Source of the DNA: Microstegium vimineum
Taxonomy: Eukaryota > Streptophyta > Magnoliopsida > Poales > Poaceae
DNA: 64,000 nucleotides
Assembly: GCA_022036555.1 (NCBI GenBank)
Contig: CM039133.1
Span: forward strand, 1,677,184-1,741,183
Direction: 5' to 3'
Position numbers and translations under genes: made by a program. A model generated the notes under the pieces. That model searched no databases and was not told where the DNA came from. It saw only the letters and a list, made by a program, of their open reading frames with translations. The first letter of the stretch is position 1, and each line of letters begins with the position of its first letter. Of this stretch, positions 12,251 through 23,900 are shown piece by piece.

Positions 12251-12556
12251 GAAAAAAATGTCCCATATAATATTCGTCGTGCTGGTTAAACATTTTTTTT
12301 ATTTTGACGAGCTAGCACTACCACAAACCAGTTTTTCTTCCACTACGGCTCCACTCCCCACGTGCCTGGACCAACCGACCAGGAATCCAGCGGACCGACG
12401 GGGAAGCTTGTTTCGTGGGCAAGCTTTTGCGGGCGGGGAATATTTTCCCAACCTCGTCGGCCCACACGGCAGAGGCGTCTGGGGAAAAAAGAGCGCGGAC
12501 AGAGGGCGCCGATGCGCGCGGAGCAGATATTTTCTCCACCGCCCGTGACTTATCCA
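12251..12556. other. Unassigned, partly GC-rich
   Basis: Contains a CACTACCACAAACC motif at 12,316 that resembles a CACTA terminus, then about 230 bp of GC-rich non-repetitive sequence. Open frames here conflict with each other and none is recognisable. Confidence 0.45.
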
Positions 12557-12726
12557 CTCCCTCAGTTCCCCAATTCTTATAAATATAAAGTATTATTAAT
12601 ATTTATATCTCTAAATAAATTTATGTAATGAAACTAATTACTTTCTTATATATGCTTGGTTAAAGTTGATAATATTTTGATTTTTTAGAAAGTGAGAATG
12701 AATGACACTTTTATAAAGCATGGGAG
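12557..12726. mobile_element. Probable short Stowaway-like MITE
   Basis: 170 bp from CTCCCTCAG to GGGAG with an AT-rich interior and a weak inverted match between CTTATAAATATAAAGT and ACACTTTTATAAAGC. The flanking dinucleotides are CA and TA, so the target-site duplication is not perfect. Confidence 0.5.
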
Positions 12727-14926
12727 TAGAGAATAATAAGGAGCAAACTGGCATCAGAAAGCGCAGACCCACGTGGCGACTTTGATTTCTCCGCTACCCA
12801 GTAAGATTGCATAGGGCTTGCCATTTTTTTATTACAATATATGTCTCGTTGTCATTGTTCTAAGTCATATATTTTACATCTTTAGCCATTAGTTTTCAAA
12901 AGGTTATATGGGTTCATGTATGATATAGGATTCATATTTTTAAATTCACCATAACAAGTAGTTTCATGATATGTAATTCATACTATGTTATAAAACTATA
13001 CCATAAGCATTCAAAGCTAATGTGATATGTAAAAAAGATGGGTCTAAAAAAACTAGGAGAGTTTTTGAAATCCACGTATAGACAGCTAAATAGACACATC
13101 ATACAATGAGTTGTCTATTTATCTGTTTAATGTTTGCATATCATTTTGATCAAGTATGAAATGATCCTTGTACACCAGGTTGTTGCTAGTTGATACATAA
13201 CAAATCAAGCATAATTCAGTTAACATTTTTTAGACTAGTAATTCTCGTAACATAATTAAACCTAAATATTATAGACAAACATCAATATAAATAGTGTATT
13301 AATATATTTATATAAAAAGTCACATTGGTATGAGTAACATATGTTTTATCACTTCTATAATATAGTCTGATCAAATGGAACCTAAATAATTTTGAATCAT
13401 GATTTTTGGATTTAATTTTGATGTTAAATGGGTTTTACAGTGTTGAGCCGATTTGCATGTTCTTTAGATGACTAGCATCCGGATGCCCGCACGGGATTGA
13501 AGCTGGCCGCTCAATTTCTGGGAGCACGGGACGCTGACTTGGCTGTTGTGCGCCAAGGTGATTTTCATAAATATTCAGTCATACAGACCGCTCATTACTG
13601 ACCATTGTATATGAGTTGTCGTAGGTTGGAGGAAGAGGACGAGGGAGAGAGTCATGACTCAGCAAACTAGTAGATTCAACGGATCCGTCTCCATCAATTT
13701 GTGCTGATCTTTATAGAATAGAATAGAATAGAATATAAATATTTATGACACTAAGTAGATATATTATGAAAAAATATTGCACAACAAATCTAATGATACT
13801 TATTTGGTATAAAAACAGTGACTTTTCTTAATTTATTCAATACAAAATAGTTTAACTTGATACTGTACTGGGAATGTACTCTGGATGGGGGAGTACTATA
13901 TATGATATGTAGTACGTGTTCCCAAGTGACATGTCCTTGCTTGCGAGCGTAGGTTGCCCGATGTCTGCCGTATCCACGTCGCCCAAATTAACTTCCAGTA
14001 TCTGTCAATCCCAAACCATACTCTCCTCGTATCGTATTAATAAACGGCCACCTTTTCCTCCACTCTCTCCTCGTCGTTGTCGTTGTCGTCATTCGTTGTC
14101 GCATGATATTTATGTCTCTAAGTAAATTTATTATGAACATATATTTTTTAACTGATTTGATGGTATTTATTTTGTTTAATGAGTATTAGTATTATTTTGT
14201 ATAATTTTAGTCAAAGTTTATATTGTTTGACTTCTCGAGGTGTAAGAATTGTAATGTTTAGTGGACACATAATACTGTATATTAGAATGTATATATATTA
14301 AATCATGCGTAAGTAGACATATATGTAGGTTGTGGATCAGGAATGAGGATCATGCAAGCCAGGTTGGCGTGGTTTTTGGTGGTTGACGGATCGAGATGAT
14401 GGATTAGAGGTGTGAATAATTTAAAAAAAAATTAAACGTATAGGCTAACCGAAATTATTAGTCTAACTAAGACTACAACCCCTCCACCTACACTAGCACC
14501 TACCAAATTAAGCTAATTATACTTACTAAGGTATCGTGCTAGATAACCCATCTAAACAAGTTTAGATTGTAAGGTCACATAAATCTAAGCAACTAGTACT
14601 CTAAGTAAACCAAGAGCTCCTACACAATACAGTTAGACTGAATCCGTAGTAATACTCAGTAGCAAGGCTACACAAACCAAACTAGATAACTCAATTACTT
14701 AGCTACACAAACTAAGCAAAACAAGGCTACACAAGACAACTAGTTACTCACTAGAGCTACTTCTATGCTATACGAGCTAGAAGGTAACTGATAAGCTGCA
14801 CAAGCTAAACTGGTTACAAGAGCAACAACTAATTGGTAGTTATACAAGTATAAATAAGCAAATACAAGCTATTGAAAGAATAATGCAAACCATCAAGAAT
14901 ACAAGATCCCATCTGGTATGTATTAA
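12727..14926. other. AT-rich repeat debris, no gene
   Basis: Holds decayed Stowaway-like pieces: 13,720-13,895 ends GGATGGGGGAGTA and contains AGAAT iterated four times, and 14,100-14,260 has interior words of the same family. From about 14,440 to 14,926 the sequence is rich in CTACACAA / ACTAGTTA words, which suggests a decayed LTR, but no ends could be paired. A GATGCCCGCACGGG sequence at 13,479 may be a decayed Helitron hairpin. No coding region supported. Confidence 0.5.
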
Positions 14927-16325
14927 TCTTACTACTACTAATTGGAGACCCCAATGAAGACTCCACGTTAATTCTCACCGGACGTGCTATAAAAAAAGAT
15001 AAATTCTAAAAATTCTCACAATAATCAGAAACATCTGGCCATCAATCCACTAGGCTCTAACGACAATAGCCGTTAGATCTATTTTTATTTTTCTAAAAAA
15101 ATACCCACAACTACCATTATACAAATAACATTAAATAATAATAAAGCCTTTTAAAATAAAACACGTAATAATCCTATCACCGTAGACATAACCTGCCTTC
15201 AAAACGCCGCCGCAGCGGCATGCACCTCCCTGGCCATCCTCGAGGGTGTCCTGCGCTCGGGGGAGATTCACCAACAACAGGGGTGAAACATACTCAGAAC
15301 CAAAAGCCCGGCCGGCCGGCCACCGGCGGCGCCCTTGCGATGGTGCGGCGTCCTTTTCATGGGGCCAAACCATGCAGAAGTCAGATCTGTTGCCCGATCT
15401 CCTGTTTAGTTTGCAATTTAATTATTTGTTGTTGGCTATTCTATATTCTGTTCCAGATCGATCATCGACGAGCTGGTGCAGAAACTAACACATTCCTCCG
15501 GCCATCAGCTAGCTAGCAGTAGCACACATGGAGCTCAGAGATCCATTGCGACAATGCAAGAGCTCATCGATCTGGCTAGGCCTCGGTCGTCAACTATTAA
15601 ATTAACTAACCAAGTACATCGACATGCATATGTGCATGGATGATGAGGATGACTACCAAGCTGCACGTACGTACTAACGACAACAAGAAGGTGTTGTTTC
15701 GGTGTGCTCAAGCCTCAAGTAGCGCGCAAGGTTAGAGCTCAACTTTAAATGCAAATGTCCTTTAATTTCCAATGTCTACTATGTTATTTATGCATATAAA
15801 TTATCCAGTTTACCTATATGAGAACTTTACCTATATATGAGAACTGAATCCAAAATTTTCATAATATTCACGAAACGTGCCACGCGGCTAACAATCATTT
15901 ATTGTTCTAAATTACATGTCGCTTTGACTTTTTTTTGATATATCCATTTTACTATGCATTTAGATATAATATGTTCAGATATATATATTTTTAATGCAGT
16001 GAGTAGAAACATAAAAAAAATGGACTAATACATTATTTGTTTCGATCTATATTGAGGAAAAAGCACGATTCACTTTATTGCTAATTGGCATTCTATCTAT
16101 TCCTTTATAATTAATAAAAATCTGGTAAATCTAAAACCATAGTCAACTACCATAGTAGATTAATTTTGCCAAGCAAAAGAATGAAAGCCTCCGCAACTAA
16201 AAAAAGTAATCTAAACTAACTACTAAATCTTGATCCAAATTATCGCCACTACCATTATAAAAAAAACAAATGCTTACATTTTTTCAAGTTATTAGCCCGT
16301 GCAGCCGCACGGGTTGATGGACTAG
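14927..16325 (+). mobile_element. Non-autonomous Helitron A
   Basis: Starts TCTTACTACTACTAATTGGAG directly after an A. It ends with the hairpin CCCGTGC (16,296-16,302), loop AGCC, GCACGGG (16,307-16,313), then a TTGATGGA spacer and CTAG at 16,322-16,325. A TC start, 3' hairpin and CTRR end are the Helitron signature. The first roughly 150 bp are similar to the start of the next element (ACCCCAATG..., AATCAGAAACATCTGGCCAT). No Rep/helicase coding is present. A GC-rich pocket at 15,180-15,370 may be captured host sequence, but I do not recognise it. Confidence 0.75.
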
Positions 16326-17593
16326 CTATTACTAATTAGAGGCCCCAATGGTATGTTAATCCTCACCAGAAGATCTAGAAAAAAGGTACATGCTAGAAAT
16401 TTCTTATGTTAATCAGAAACATCTAACCATTAATTGAAAGACCCCAACTATATCCCTTAACCATAGATCTATTTTGTTTTTTTCTTAATCTATCCCTCTC
16501 CACCATTATAAAAAAAAACACACAAGAAAAGATCTCCAATACAACTTCGATGTGTGCAAAAGAGTTTCTTCTAGAAAAAAGCTACGGTAACAAATCTCAT
16601 ACTCACGTTGACGGTTGAATCTGATCAGTTAGATATTAATAAAATATCAGATAAATTTTTCCCATCACACCCATGTTAGATATTCTATTAACAAAAATAA
16701 AAAAACAAATATAAGGTTAATCTGTTAATCTGAGAAAAAATTCTTCAAGAAAAAAAATTATGGCAAAAAGCTCATGTACCCAAGTTTACGCAACTTCAAT
16801 GTGAGGAAAATTTTCTTTAAGAAAAGAACGTACGGGAGAAATTCTCCTACTCAAGTTCATAGTTGATCAAAAAACTAATATCTGGCAGTTGATATCAGCT
16901 CAACAATTCCCATCACATGCACGTTAGATATTCTATTAATTAAAAATCAATAATCAGTCTCGCAAAAAAAACAACAATCAAATAGAAGGATATATCCTAT
17001 TAATTCATAAAACATTAGATACAATCTATTAACCTTAACAAATAAGATATACATGCGACCTCATACAAAGAACAAAAAATACATTGCTACACATCTTATC
17101 ATTATATAATATGCTTTATGATTTGGAGAAGAAGATAGAGGTGAAAGATAAAGGTTATTGTTTCATGAATACAACTGTTTTATATAAGCTAAAATTGAGG
17201 ACTATGAAACCCTTATTGCACCATCGTATGAGTTGTTTATGCACAAATTAAAAAATTAAGAGATGCTATGTGACAACTCAAAAGACACCATTATATGTAT
17301 TGTCTATTAAGTTATTTTAAAATTATGTTGTACAATATAAAATCATCTATTAGACAACACTTGCGCATTTATCTTAAAAAGGTCCTATAGTCTAAAAACA
17401 AAATATTAAACTTAAAAAATAACTTAAAACAATTCAACATTAATTGACTAAACAAATATTGCTTAAAACTAACAAAGCGAAAAAAATACAATTTAGTTTT
17501 ACTATATTTATAGAGGTATATTAAAAAGTAACTAATAATACCTATGTGCTACAAAATTTCTAACCCGTGCGAGAGCACGGGTTGATGGACTAG
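16326..17593 (+). mobile_element. Non-autonomous Helitron B, immediately downstream of A
   Basis: Begins right at the CTAG end of the previous copy (CTATTACTAATTAGAGGCCCCAATGG) and ends with CCCGTGC (17,564-17,570), GCACGGG (17,575-17,581), TTGATGGA, CTAG (17,590-17,593), followed by T as expected for insertion between A and T. Both ends match Helitron A, so the two are family members in a head-to-tail array. The interior is AT-rich and non-coding, with several internal repeats of a CCCATCACA...CACGTTAGATATTCTATTAA block (about 16,665 and 16,910). Confidence 0.75.
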
Positions 17594-19575
17594 TTAGGTT
17601 CTAATGATGATTCCACCTCTGATTCAACTCTCTCTGGTTGATTAATGGTACATTGGTACCACCCTTTCTTCCCTTCTACTACTGCTGGTGTATATTACCC
17701 TCTTTCTACAGGGCATGTATAATGGGCAAGAGATTGATGTGAAGAAGATTCATCCCCTATACAGACTTGACGGCAATGCTTTTGACAATAAATTTTGTAA
17801 CCTTAGAAAGGTCAACCATCAAAATATCTTTGGCTAATTGTTTGCCAATGATTTTGAGACCTAAACCACCAAATCTAGCTAGAGAAAGTGTATCCACTAC
17901 GTCTCCTCCACGATCTCGATGTGTGTCACCATCAACAGCCCGATCATCAAGTCTTTTGTGCCTCCACTTGACTTGGTCAACTGCCATATTAACTTGTTTT
18001 AAACTGGCCAATGCTCAGGTACTCCGGTTACCTCCTAGGAGGTAATATCTTAAATCAAATCTGGACCGTTGATTTGTCTAAACTTAATAATTTACTAAAT
18101 AAATTAATGAATAAAAAACCAAAAAATAAAACACCATGCGGTCGGTAATGACGCCGCCGGACGCCCCCGCTGCTGGACACGTCGTACGTCGCTTTGACGC
18201 CGCCACTCGATGCTCCGTACGCGCTGCCACCTGGACGACGAACGTGGAAACTTCTACAGAGGGACCGAGGGTCAGAGGATGGACCATGCATGACTAGCAC
18301 TTGGTGACATCGACAGTCACTGTAAATGCGAAGATGGAGTAGAGGTGGCGTTGACCAAAGTCAAGACGGATATGTGAGGAACTTGGTGGTCGGACGGTCG
18401 AGGACAAGTGGTGACATGCGTCAAAAGATAGTGAAGGAGGTGTAGCAGAGACATGACTCCAGCTAGGTTTGGAAGTTTCGGCCTAAAAACCACAAACGAC
18501 ATGTTTGCAGAATTGAGGCTTCAAAACTCGGGATAAGATATCGGGGCTACACATGGCATCATCCGAGAGCTTGCGTCAATGAGATGCATTTCTGGCCTTA
18601 CTATTGGCCTCGTGTTGGTCAATCTTCTCATGAACAATAGAGCGTCTAAGACCACGTACTCCTAATCCAAGCAAATGTCGCAAACTCTGGAATTGAGCTT
18701 TGCAAATAAACACGTATGAATCTAGCAATAGGAGTAGTTTATCCAATCGAACCATTGGCGCACTCCATTGTTGCCTTCGTTGATCAAGAATCATTTAAGA
18801 TCGTTTATAGTGGATTGATCCTTAACCGACTTGGATAGTGAAGGACCTAGAAAAGCGACTAGAGGTTAGAGTGTATGAGAGCTGATTCTAGTTTTCTTCC
18901 GAATTTGGCATGTCCTAAATTTGAGCCCAAAACTTTGGAAAACTGCAAGAGGTGCTTACAAAAGTCAACTAGTGGCTAAACAAAACCAGCAGAAAACTGC
19001 ACGCTGCAGTACACTACACATAAGTTTCATATCGGCGTATATATATATATATATGTACAGCTCAACACCGGGAGTCTATTCAGCATGCTGGTAAAGAAGA
19101 TTGCATCGGTGGAAATTTGGATGGAGTACCAGTACTCTAGGGGGTCTTGAGCTTGGCATCGTCTCAGATCATGTCAGGAAGCTGTTGTTCGAGCAGATAG
19201 CCAGGGCACTGAAATTGGCTTACTCCGCTGCCAAGGAGGCAGAGGAAAAGAAGGAGTCCTGCCGCAAACCATGGGTAAGCGTAACTGACGAGGCCAAAAT
19301 CAAAAGGTGTCGGCACTTAGACGAAACACTGTGGCTTCGTCCAGCAGCATCAGCTCGACAACAGATAGTGCAACAAGGGATAAGCAGCTTGCCAGCATCA
19401 TGCGAGGTATGGAGAAACCGGCTATTCTGTCTGATGGGATGAAGTTCGCCCAGGTGTTAGAAGCACGGCTCAATAATACCCACTGGCCGGGACACAAATT
19501 TTTGGGATTGGAGAACAGGATTCAGAGAAACGAATCCAATATTCTTGATTGTGCTCACCTTCCAGTCATGGGTCC

Positions 19576-19617
<42 letters not shown>

Positions 19618-20242
19618 TCACCTTAGGATTGCTCCATCTTTTATGAGAGATTAGCATAGATAAATCTAGGTACCCCATATGGCGGTCTGCCATATGAGGT
19701 AGCGTCTCTCGCGCATGTAAGATTGTAACTCTATTTTTTGCTTATTAATACAAAAAATGACGGGTCTTTCAAAAAAAAAATCTTTGTGTTAACCAGGCCA
19801 GGTGCAGGCAGCTCGAGCATGCTGGCATATTTCGCATCATCCGCTAGCTGACTTCCCTGCAGTCACACTCACACCAAATGTTGGTCTACTGCTGACTGCT
19901 GAGCGTTTTGGAATTGGATTGGCATATTTTCAGTTGCTGCTTGTGCTTGTATTGTCGACCAATCTAGCTGGTACTGACACCGAATTTGAATCCACGCACA
20001 GATCTGGAGCCTAGCTGGAGGGAGTAGTACTAGTGGTTGCTCCGCGCCACATGCTAGCTGCTTCACATATACTATGTGCATCCAGATGTACGTCAGCCAC
20101 ACCATCACATGTGTCCACACATTAATTCATGATGATGCATATGGCCGGCACAACGTACCCAACCTGGCTCACAGTACGTACAGCTAGCAAACCACTCTTC
20201 TCCTCCCTCTAGTACGTAGCTAGCTAGTTCCCGTCGATCACC
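17594..20242. other. Unassigned region upstream of the UGT pseudogene
   Basis: I recognise no gene with confidence. A - strand open frame at 17,757-18,011 and scattered + strand frames at 19,101-19,640 have amino-acid composition compatible with gene fragments, but I cannot name them. A dinucleotide (TA)n tract lies at 19,577-19,615 and a shorter one at about 19,038. Sequence at 19,725-19,781 (TTATTAATACAAAAAATGACGGG then an A run) resembles a LINE 3' end. The last 100 bp before 20,243 would include the UGT promoter; no clear TATA box was identified. Confidence 0.45.
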
Positions 20243-20671
20243 ATGGCCGCCGCCAAACAAGAACACCACCATTTCCTGGTGGTGGCCTTCGGCACGCAGA
20301 GCCACGTGAACCCAGGTCGCGCCCTGGCACACCGTCTCGTACGTCTCAGCCGCCACACCAACGACCACCGCCCCATCCTCGCCACGCTCTCCGTACCAAT
20401 CGCCGCCCACCGCCGCCTATTCCCCACCTCGCCGGACGACAGCGGTGCAGCAGGCGACGAGGCCAGCAGCAGCGACGGCGTCATCTCCTACGTTCCCCAC
20501 TCAGACGGCTTCGACGACGGCGGCGGCACCAGCAAGCCCAAGACCGCCGAGGACTGGACGTGCCGGCGCCGCGTGGTCGCCAACAGCCTCTCCTCCATCC
20601 TCACCCGCTTCGCCGCTGTCGGGACGCCGGTCACGTGCATGGTGTTCACCATGTTGGGATCCCCTATAGTG

Positions 20672-20969
20672 TGTTAGTAAAGTAGGACTCAGAATTGTTT
20701 CTGCTAGGGCCTTACTGCCTCTAGTCTTTGTATCCCTTTATATAGAACAGGAGCTCAACAGAGCTATCGTTGGATACAGGTTGGCTCCAAGAGCATCTTC
20801 CTAGTGCAGTACAAGTAAAGCTAGTCTAAAGCAAAAGCAAACTGTCTACTGCTACAAGTGTCCAAACTGTCTACTGCTACAAATGTCCAAAAACTGAAAA
20901 GGACTGGAAAAGACTAACAACTAAAGTGTAACAAACTAAAGTACACAAGAAGCCAAGGCTTATCTATCA
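20672..20969 (-). repeat. 3' LTR of the Copia element (left side), complete
   Basis: 298 bp; on the element strand it runs TGATAGATAAGCC...CTAACA, with TG...CA termini. It contains a TATATAG sequence at about 20,739. 7 substitutions against the right LTR over their 288 shared bases. Confidence 0.9.
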
Positions 20970-20985
20970 ATTCTCCCCCTAAGCC
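20970..20985 (-). promoter_or_regulatory. Polypurine tract of the Copia element
   Basis: Element strand reads TTAGGGGGAGAAT immediately before the TG of the left LTR, the expected plus-strand priming site for reverse transcription. Confidence 0.8.
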
Positions 20986-20990
20986 TTGCT

Positions 20991-23900
20991 TCAGCCACTC
21001 TTGGTGATCTTCTTGAGCCCGACCTTGCCTCTCATGGTTTCGAACTTGGTTCTTCCAAGTGACTTGGTGAGGATATCGGCAAGTTGCTCATTTGTGCCGA
21101 TGTGATCGGCCTTGATGCTTCCTTCTTCCACGCAGTCTCTGATGAAATGAAACTTGGTCCTTATGTGCTTGCTCCTGTCATGGAACACTGGGTTCTTGGC
21201 AAGTGCAAGTGCCGATTTGTTGTCCACCTTCAACTCCACAGTTTCCACCTTTCTTCCTAGCAGATCGGCAAGCAACCTTGATAGCCATAGCGTTTGAGTT
21301 GCTGTTGTAGTCATGGCCACGTACTCAGCCTCACAGCTAGAGAGTGTCACTACCTTCTGCTTTACCGATTGCCAGCTGACCATGCTGCTGCCTAGGAAGG
21401 AGACAGCCAGTTGTGCTCTTGCTGGAATCAATGTCTCCAGCCAGGTCTGAGTCACAATAGCCCAAAAACCTTGCCGATGGAAATCTTGCCGATGAGGGAC
21501 TTGCCGATGAGGAACTTGCCGATGAGGGTGCCTTGGTGAAGTGTAGGCCATAGTCAAGGGTACCAGCCAAGTACCTAAGAATTCTCTTGACTGCCATTTG
21601 ATGTTCAGTGGTCGGTCTCTCCAAAAACCTGCTCACAAATCCCACTAAAAAAGTCAGGTCTGGTCTAGTGTGGACCAAGTACCTCAAGCTTCCAACCAAT
21701 CTCCTGTATTGTGTTGGATCCACTTCTTCTGCTGTGCTCTCCTTGCTCAGCCTCAACCTTTCCTCCATCGGTGTGGCAGCAGGGTTGCAATCAGCCATGC
21801 TCACCAACTCCACAATCCTCTTGGCATAGTGGCTCTACCTCAGAGTGATCCCACTACTCCCATGCTGCACTTCTACTCCAAGATAGAAGCTGAGTAACCC
21901 AAGGTCACTCATTTCGAAGATAGACTGCATCTCCATCTTGAAAGCCTTCACCTCCTCTTCCTTGACTCCAGTGATGATCAAGTCATCCACATAGACTCTG
22001 ACCAGTAGAACAGAGTCATCTGAGCCTCTTCTGTAGATGGCAGCTTCATGCTTGCTCTGAACGAACCCCATCTTCTTCAAGGTTGAGTTCAGCTTTGCAT
22101 TCCACGCCCTGGGTGCCTGCCTCAGCCCATACAGTGCCTTGTGGAGCCGATAGACCTTGTCTTCTTCTCCTTGGACAGCAAACCTAGGTGGCTGCCGCAC
22201 ATAGACCTTCTCCTTGAGCTCTCCATTGAGAAATGCCGATTTGACATCCATGTGATGGTCCCTCCATCCTTCTTGAGCAGCCAAGGCTAGCAGCAGCCTG
22301 ACTGACTTCATCCTTGCCACAGGGGCAAAAGCATCCTCATAGTCGATCCCTTCTTGCTGCACAAACCCCCGAGCCACAAGCCTTGCCTTGTGCTTGATCA
22401 CATCCCCATCGGCACTCTTCTTCATCTTGAACACCCACTTTAGAGTGATCGGCTGATGGTCGGCTCGAGGTGGCACCAGCTCCCAGGTACCGTTGCGCTC
22501 AATAGCGCCCAGCTCTTCCTTCATCGCAGCTTGCCAAGCTGGATCATCGGCAGCTTCATCGTAGGTAGTCGGCTCGCCCAAGCAGGAGAGGTTCAGCTCG
22601 GCGAACAGCCTCTGAGCCAGCGGCGGGGTGGCCTCATCCCCGATGAGGTCAGTGATGCGTCGGTAGCGTGGTGGCTCACTACCATGGTAGGCGTCCACCC
22701 TTTCTTCATCGTCCTCCGGGGGAGTCACGTACTCGACCCGAGGACTGGATCCGCTCGTTGCCGATGGCGTCGCTGCCGATGGCGCGGCTGCCGATGGAGT
22801 CGTTGCCGATGTAGCCGCTGCCGATGGAGCGGTTGTCGCTGGAGCCGTTGCCGATGGTGCCGCTGCCGATGGGGCCGCTGCCGATGGAGGAGTTGCCGAT
22901 GGCGCGGTACCTTGTGACGGCTCCGGTGTAGTGAAGCATGGTGCCGATGGCGATGGTGATGCCGATCCAGGCACCACCTCTTCCCAGGGGTACTCGACGG
23001 TGAAGTCGCTGCTCCCTTCTGCCGATGTGCTTGCCGATGCCGATGTCCAGTCCCAGCCGCGGCCCTCGTCGAACACGACGTCACGGCTGATGCGCACGCG
23101 CTGGGACACTGGATCGTAGACCTTGTATGCCTTCGTGCCCTCCGCATAACTGATGAACACGCCGGCCTCGCCGCGGTCATCCAACTTGCGAAGCTGAGTC
23201 AGGCACCTGGTGTAGGCAACGCAGCCAAACACCTTGAGGTGGCCCAGCGTCGGTGATCGGCCATGCCATGCCTCGTAGGGTGTGATGCCCTCCAGCGCAC
23301 GCGTCGGAGCACGGTTCAGGAGATACACCGCCGTCATCACTGCCTCCCCCCAAAATCTTGCCGGTAGGCCGCGCTGCTTGAGCAGAGCTCGCGCCATGGC
23401 CACTACCGTCTAGTTCCTGCGCTCAACAACTCTGTTTTGCTGAGGGGAGTGAGGGGCACTGTAGTGCCTTTTGATACCTTCATCGGCACAGTAGCGGCTG
23501 AACTCGGCGACGGTGAACTCGTCGCCGTTATCGGTACGCAGAATCTTGAGCTGGCAGCCACTCTCCACCTCGGCTGCAGTCTTGATGCGCTTGATTGCCT
23601 CTCCAGCAGCATCCTTGGTCGGCAGTAGTGTCGCCCACATGAATCGGGTGGCGTCGTCCACCAGTAGGAGGATGTATCGGTTGCCTGCCGATGTCGGTGG
23701 TGTCACCGGCCCACAGAGGTCGCCGTGCACCAACTCCAAGTGCTCCTGGGCACGGTATGCCGATGTCGATGGGAAAGATCGTCGCTTCTGCTTGGTGGTG
23801 GCGCAGACGTCACAGACCTGCTCTGCGTGGTCGATCTTGGGGATCCCACGGGCCATTTCTCCTCTGCTCAGGCGTCGTAGTGCATCAAAGTGTAGATGGC

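Noticed and set aside
13468..13490. ACTAGCATCCGGATGCCCGCACGGG as a Helitron end
   Set aside because: The hairpin arms are only four bases and no matching 5' end was found; noted only as a possible relic.
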